This document shows, piece by piece, positions 58,806-64,000 of a stretch of 64,000 bases of DNA (positions within the stretch are counted from its first letter, which is position 1; every line of letters begins with the position of its first letter). Source of the stretch: Atherinomorus stipes (lineage: Eukaryota; Chordata; Actinopteri; Atheriniformes; Atherinidae). The DNA lies in the NCBI GenBank assembly GCA_023101725.1, contig JALJCO010003102.1, positions 124,001 through 188,000 of the forward strand, given 5' to 3'. Made by a program: the position numbers and the translations under genes. Below the pieces are notes generated by a model. The model searched no databases. It was not told the DNA's origin and saw nothing but the letters and a program-made list of their open reading frames with translations.

Positions 58806-61119
58806 ACTAATGATAGATAACAGAGCAGTTTAATTTCTTGCTTGTGTGATAAACAGATCATTGTAGAATATGCTGGAGGTTCGTCTCTTCAAACTAAAGT
58901 CGGTGTGGGTATTGTCTGAGCAATGAGGGATGAACACGGAGGATAACGATACAAGAGTCTCCTTGCTGATGTGTCTGAGTGTCTCCCCGCTATCAAGGAT
59001 TCATGGCGTGTCAGGCAGAAAGTGGATCTCAGTGGTGAGAGCAAGGAAGACAAGAGCAGCTCTGTACAGAAATCATCCTGAGACACACTGGCGATGTAAT
59101 TAGCACATGAATTATTTCTGTGCAATGACATGCTCCAGCGCCTCTTGACTTTGCTCTTGTGTGAGCAATGTCTCTATGTATATGGCCCAAATTAGACATC
59201 TGCCAAATGCCAATCCTTAACAGTCAGGGTCTTCTTACCCTTGCTCCTGTAATCAAAAGTGGACATAGTAACCTCTGCTGCTCTCTCATAGAGTGCACTT
59301 TTTGGTCTTTGCTTGCAACCTTGACAAGGTTACATCTAAACTGAGAAGCTTGTTAAGGCGAAGATTTATCGCTGGCAGTGCATTTAAAACATGGCAGATT
59401 CAGAGAGAAACTTGCTATTAAATGTTACTGCACATCTGTTCATGCAGTTTATTAGTTTTGCCAGTTTTCTCTCTGATGTTGAAGGGTTCATTTGAAAACA
59501 TGTTTGCAGTCACCTGGCTTTCACTTGCATAAGGTGGTATGCGTTAATATAAAAACCCTTCTCTTTTGATGATGATATTGATCCATTTCCTCTCACAGGC
59601 TTAAATTATTATCCTTAGGATTTAAGCTGCAGAAATGAATTGGGCTTTGCAGATTAGTATTCAGTGTTGCGCTCTCTTTTCACTGTATTGCTGTTGTGAT
59701 TCTGTAATGGGCCGAGAGCAAATGAGAGCATTGCAGCTGAAAGGCTGAAAGTGTGCTGTTTTATAGCTGTGCTTATGGAGTGTTTGTTTGCCCGATTGCA
59801 CGGGTTTTCACGTTGCATTTGGCTGGCTGCATAGCTTGCATTTCTCATATTTCTCATATTTCAATGTTCTGTTTTCCAGTCTTGCCTTTCCTAAACTTGA
59901 AGAACTGAAGAGCTTTTGACAGATTTGCCATTTCCTTAGTCTGTGTAATGGACAAAAAAAAGGCTTCTGTACATTGTCAGGAGATTGACTACCTCGTCTT
60001 TCACCAGCACCATTAAGTCCTCAAGAGTCTGCTTCTGGAGGAGTTATTTGTTAAACCCTGTGCACAGGAATGTCCTTGGTGGGGGAGTGCACCAAAACAT
60101 CTAGGTTTACGGTCCACCTGCCATCTATAAATGTTTGTCCATCTTTATCTCCTATATATATTTGATCTTAAGGATCTCCTGAATCCTTTAAAGAAGCTTT
60201 TCCACCTTTTTTCTTAAAAAAAAAAAAAAAAAGAAAGAGAAAATCTGTGCCTCTGACTACATAAGTACTGTAAATCCTGATATTATTCGTAATGTTATTA
60301 TATATAATATATTGTTTGTGAATACCATAACGCATCACATGCAAGGAAGAGGGATGTTTTTGCAGAATGGTCACTTTTAAATAAAAAGTCATTTTCTGTA
60401 ACTGTCTCATTTTCTGCTACAAGGGAAATTAGAGCTTTTGATGTGGGAGTTTGGGAGGCTTGTTATTAGAAACTGGATGCAGTTTGTGTACCAAAAGGAT
60501 TGAGAAGATCTTTCTGCCTTTCTGGGTACTCTGTTTGTGTACGTGTCTGTATAATTTCCATCGTCTGCTGTATGTTTGTTTTTATGCCTGCATGTGTGTG
60601 TGCACAGGTGTGCGCATCATCAAAGTTGTAATGCCAAGCTGTGGATGAGGTGGCTTTGTGGGAGCTGATCCCAGAGGAGGGTTGCCTGTATTGCCGACTG
60701 AGATGCTGCCAACAAGAGTGAATTCACACAGACTGTGTTTGATCTGGCTGACACACTCCAAAAGGCCTGCATAAGTTTTTGCTAAATTTGATTAGATTTT
60801 ACCAGCTGATTTCAACCGCTCTTCAAAACCAAAATTGCAGCTTACTCCAGTGTGACAAATCATGCTGCATTTGCTTTCTATGCCACATTAGAAAGGCGTG
60901 TATATAAAGATGGAGGCTGTAAATAACAGGGTGCTGCTTTGACCTTCATTCTGGCTTCATGCCTGCAGTTGCTGTAAACAGACCTCTGATTTCTGTTAGG
61001 AAAAATGTACCAAGCTAATATTTAGCCTCGAGTTTCTCCCCTTAAAAAACTGCAATTTGTTCATCATAGCCACTGGAATGATTAAAAGCATTTTAAAGAG
61101 AGGTGAGTGATGTTTGTGT
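58056..61119. other. Non-coding, with simple repeats
   Basis: Holds an (AAAT)n tract at 58096-58122, a poly-A at 58163-58179, a long poly-A at 58737-58803 and an A run near 60217-60232. No recognisable gene. Confidence 0.6.
58737..58803. repeat. Poly-A tract broken by GGG
   Basis: About 16 A, GGG, then about 45 A. No retroposon body was recognised upstream. The layout repeats that of the tract at 14307-14376 (A run, GG, A run). Confidence 0.85.
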
Positions 61120-61351
61120 CAGAGTGGAAAATAAATGGATGAAGGACTCTGGAAACAGACTTGATGTTATAAAAAGAAGGCTTTATTTAAACAAGTCAGG
61201 TATATAAAAAAAAAACAAACAGATCTGCAGAATCTGGTGAACCTTGAAGGCCATTGAAGAAGTCCTGCTAAACAAAGGATGACTGCTTATATTGGTATAC
61301 GTACACAGATTCTTGTTTGGAACTACTCAGGCTATGGGGGAGGTGTGTAAG
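61120..61351 (-). other. Possible LTR-like fragment
   Basis: Read on the minus strand, this block has a TATAAGCAG word (near 61288), then AATAAAGCCTTC (near 61165-61176), the spacing of a promoter and a polyadenylation signal in an LTR. It replaces the expected 3' end of the adjacent Tc1 transposase. No matching second LTR, primer-binding site or terminal TG/CA pair was found, so this stays a suggestion. Confidence 0.22.
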
Positions 61352-61903
61352 TTCACAATCACAGCTTTGAGCTCTTCTTTATTGTTTGCTCTCTTCCTGT
61401 TCAGCTTTCTCTTGACAATGCCCCACATGTTTTTGATGGGGTTCAGGTCAGGTGAGTTTGCAGGCCAATCGAACATGGTTGTTGAACCAAGATTTTGTAC
61501 TTTTAGCAGTGTGGGCAGGTGCCAAGTCTTGCTGGAAGATGAAGTCTGCATCCCCATACAGCTGGTCTGCTGAAGCAAGCATGAAGTGCTCCAAAATGTC
61601 CTGGTAGACGGCTGCATTTATGCTGGACTTAATGAAGCTCACAGGTCCATTCCTTATGAAGTCCTCCACACTTTTCAATGGCCCTTTCCTGACCATCTTC
61701 TCCAGGCTGCTGTCAGTCCTCTGGCTTGTACACCGTTTTCTTCCACACCTCTTCCTTCCACTTAACTGTCCATTAATGTGCTTTGAGACAGCACTCAGAG
61801 GACAACCAGTTTCTTTTGCTATCACTTTTTGTGTCTTTCCCACCTTGTGCAGGGAGTCAATGATGGTTTTCTGCACAGCTGTCAGATCAGAAGTATTCCC
61901 CAA
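61352..61903 (-). pseudogene. Tc1-family transposase, internally deleted and frameshifted
   Basis: The frame starts MGNTSDLTAVQKTIIDSLHK. Residues 8-45 are the paired-like helix-turn-helix (with GKTQKVIAKETGCPLSAVSK) and a GRKRCGRKR basic patch follows. Around residues 75-85 the protein jumps to FIKSSINAAVYQDILEHFM, skipping roughly 125 residues that would hold the first catalytic Asp. The second Asp remains in FQQDLAPAHTA. A deletion of a few bases near 61472-61477 changes frame; the continuation reads DWPANSPDLNPIKNMWG, where the catalytic Glu of the usual DLNPIEN is Lys. The last 35 or so residues are lost. Two of three catalytic acids are gone, so it cannot be active. Confidence 0.88.
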
Positions 61904-62217
61904 GATTGTGAATTGTTCTAAACCAAGACAGGGACTTTTTTAAAGGCTCAGGGCACTTATGCAGATGTTTGGATTACTTATCTGATTAGAATGTGACAGT
62001 CTGATCCTACAATACTGGAGCTTTTCACAGTATTCTAATTTTTTGAGTTTTTTTTAAGTTTTCTAAAGCTGCAAGTCCTAATCAGCAACATCCAAAGCTT
62101 GAAATATATTGGTTCACATATTATTTGTCTAAACAATATGTAAATTGCACCTTTTAAGTTGAATTACAGAAATACATGAACTTTTTCAGGATATTCTAAT
62201 TTTTTGGGTACTACCTG
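61352..62217 (-). mobile_element. Decayed Tc1-family transposon, 3' end missing
   Basis: The right end on the minus strand begins CAGGTAGTACCCAAAAAATT then AGAATATCCTGAAAAAGTTC (62217 leftwards). A second, inner copy of TTAGAATA plus TGTGAAAA occurs about 165 bp further in (62026-62046). That is the outer and inner direct-repeat arrangement of long terminal repeats (IR/DR type). The transposase frame follows from 61903. At the other end the similarity stops near 61352 and no left terminal repeat was found. Confidence 0.82.
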
Positions 62218-64000
62218 TCATCAAATTCCATAATTCTACTCATGTTATGAGATGAAAGATGATATATTTTAGGTATAATTGCCACCCAATATGTATGACA
62301 GTACAAAACCTTTTCATAAAGTAGCCACATTTATGTGTTTTATTTTTGATCAAGCAAAGTGAATGTCTCCCCCCAGCCTAAACAGAATTATGACGAAAGT
62401 CTGTTTCCTGAAACTACCGTACAAAAAAAGGGGGCTTCAGTTTCTGTACTTCTCTAACAATGGGAGGAAAAGCAAGAAAGGGCTGTTTTGGCATCAGAAA
62501 GGTAGCTATTCATATGCCAGTTTAGAAGTATAAAAACGATTCCTTTAGCAAATGGCTGTATGAAGTGATATACAGCATTTTTTCTACCTATTCAGTGTTG
62601 CATCACTTGTAAGTATGTTGAAATTTTCCTATTTCAGGTAACTTAAGAGTTTTTTTTTTTTTTTTTATCTTTTCTAAATTTAGCTGTCATTTGTGTTTTT
62701 CATGACCATTAGCAAACATGTTAATGTTTATCATCAAGGCAAAATTCTCCAGGTAATTGGGTGGCTGCATTCATGGACTCCACAGCAGAAGAAGAAATGA
62801 TGCTTTTTTTTTTTTCAGAGATGGGAAATAGTGGGGAAACACAGGTGTTGTTAATCACATTTATGAAGGATTTATTTCATTTAGGTGAGTCTTGATTCAT
62901 TTAGGAATGACTGCTGTGAAATCTGTGTCATGATGGGAGAAAAATTATTTTAGAGCGTTATTAAAGTTTCTATTTTCAAATCATTACTATAAGTAAGTCA
63001 CGGAAGGAAGTGGTAGGTGGTATTTTTTATAATATTAATGTTACAGAAATGGGACTTCTGGGAAGACATTTGTGAGTATAGGTCTCTCAGTATTTTCAAT
63101 AGTAGGTTTATTTTATGCTCAGTGCATTTATATAATATTATGTTTACCTTCTCAAGGGTTCTAAACATAATTTCTTGTCTGAAAAGCAAAAGTTTAAAAG
63201 TGAAATAACAACACCAACTCTCTGACATTACAAGGACATTGCATTTGTAAAGTCTGTTGAAGTATTAATAGCCAGAATATTATTCTGTTTTTTGGTTGAG
63301 GATTTATATCCTTGTAAATAATTCAGAGGATTTAGGACACTAGTCAAACATTTTATCAAGTTAAAATCTAACTCGTGGGCAAGCTGCTGGACTTTTTTTT
63401 TTTTTTTTTTTAAAAAGCTTATAAAAAGTACTTACTGTTTTTAAAAGCATTAATCAGGAGGGGAATTAAGCAATCAAAAATATTAATATTTGCAATTTTT
63501 GAGCAAATGAATTAACTTCATGAGAATTATGATAAATGCTTAATTATATATAATTAAAGAAATTGTGAAAAGTAGGACCAAAACATAACACTTTGTGGTA
63601 ATTATAATTAAGAAGAAAAAGTCCACAAATCTTGTTTAGCACATGTTCAACACATTCAACACGTGCAAACACAATTATATGCACCTTGAATGACTCTCAG
63701 CTTACATAATATGAGCCACACATGTTCTAATAAGTGCCTAATTGACGCCTGCTTCCATACTTAATGAGAAGCTCAGTGGCAAAACCAATTATGAGTAAAT
63801 TTTCTATGGATGAATGTCTCTGCAGAATGACACTAGGAAAGGGGTCTCTCTCTGAGCACAGCAAGATATCCCTCATACTGTGAATTTAAATGACACTATG
63901 TTAAGCCAACACAGTATGGCGTCTGACAGAACTTAGTCTGCGTTAGCGCACACATACACCCACATGCTGACTCTGTCAGTTAAATGCCTGGATGCATTCA
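62218..64000. other. Non-coding, nothing recognised
   Basis: AT-rich, with T runs at 62652-62667 and 63393-63411. No gene or element ends were seen up to the window edge. Confidence 0.6.

Noticed and set aside
61197..61222. CAGGTATATAAAAAAAAAAC as the missing left end of the Tc1
   Set aside because: Only the first seven bases agree with the right end, no inner direct repeat is present and no TA flanks it.
62026..62217. Two ATTCTAATTTTTTG copies as a separate small tandem repeat
   Set aside because: They are better explained as the outer and inner direct repeats of the Tc1 terminal repeat.

Overview
The window looks like teleost fish nuclear DNA: AT-rich, sparse CpG, many microsatellites, and a dense set of transposon families typical of ray-finned fish. 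These are Tc1-type elements, short hAT derivatives with TAGGGATG-like or CAG-type ends, TTAA-flanked miniature elements, and 5'-truncated LINEs with L2/CR1-type 3' ends. No host gene or exon, tRNA, rRNA, CRISPR or prokaryotic feature could be supported. It is best read as a gene desert or the inside of a very large intron. The only convincing protein homology is to transposons, and every such reading frame is broken.

Layout. 0-8 kb: a fragment of a transposon-associated reading frame at the left edge, then unique sequence, then a TTAA-flanked element (7216-7881). 8-14 kb: mostly featureless. 13983-14376: a G-rich stretch unlike its surroundings followed by a long poly-A, probably low-quality sequence. 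17-21 kb: three short hAT derivatives (17217, 18939 with a perfect 8-bp duplication, 20526). 25-32 kb: a MITE with a 9-bp duplication (25296), two TTAA elements (25540, 31493), an interrupted Tc1 relic (28363-29450) and a hAT fragment (31198). 34-38 kb: two hAT-type elements (34249 with a perfect 8-bp duplication, and 37221). 42.7-44.1 kb: a hAT element with a perfect 8-bp duplication carrying a Tc1 relic inside it. 45.1 kb: another TAGGGATG-type element. 49-56 kb: two LINE 3' ends, two same-family Tc1 relics side by side, and a TTAA element with arms of about 250 bp. 56.9-58.1 kb: a hAT element containing part of a second hAT. 61.3-62.2 kb: a decayed Tc1 transposase.

Nothing here works as a pathway. 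The elements are related by family and by nesting, which gives a relative insertion order. The most useful observations are the group of four TTAA-flanked elements of similar size, a short protein motif shared by the frames at 214-342 and 7216-7638, the nested insertions proved by target-site duplications, and the likely sequence artefact at 14 kb.
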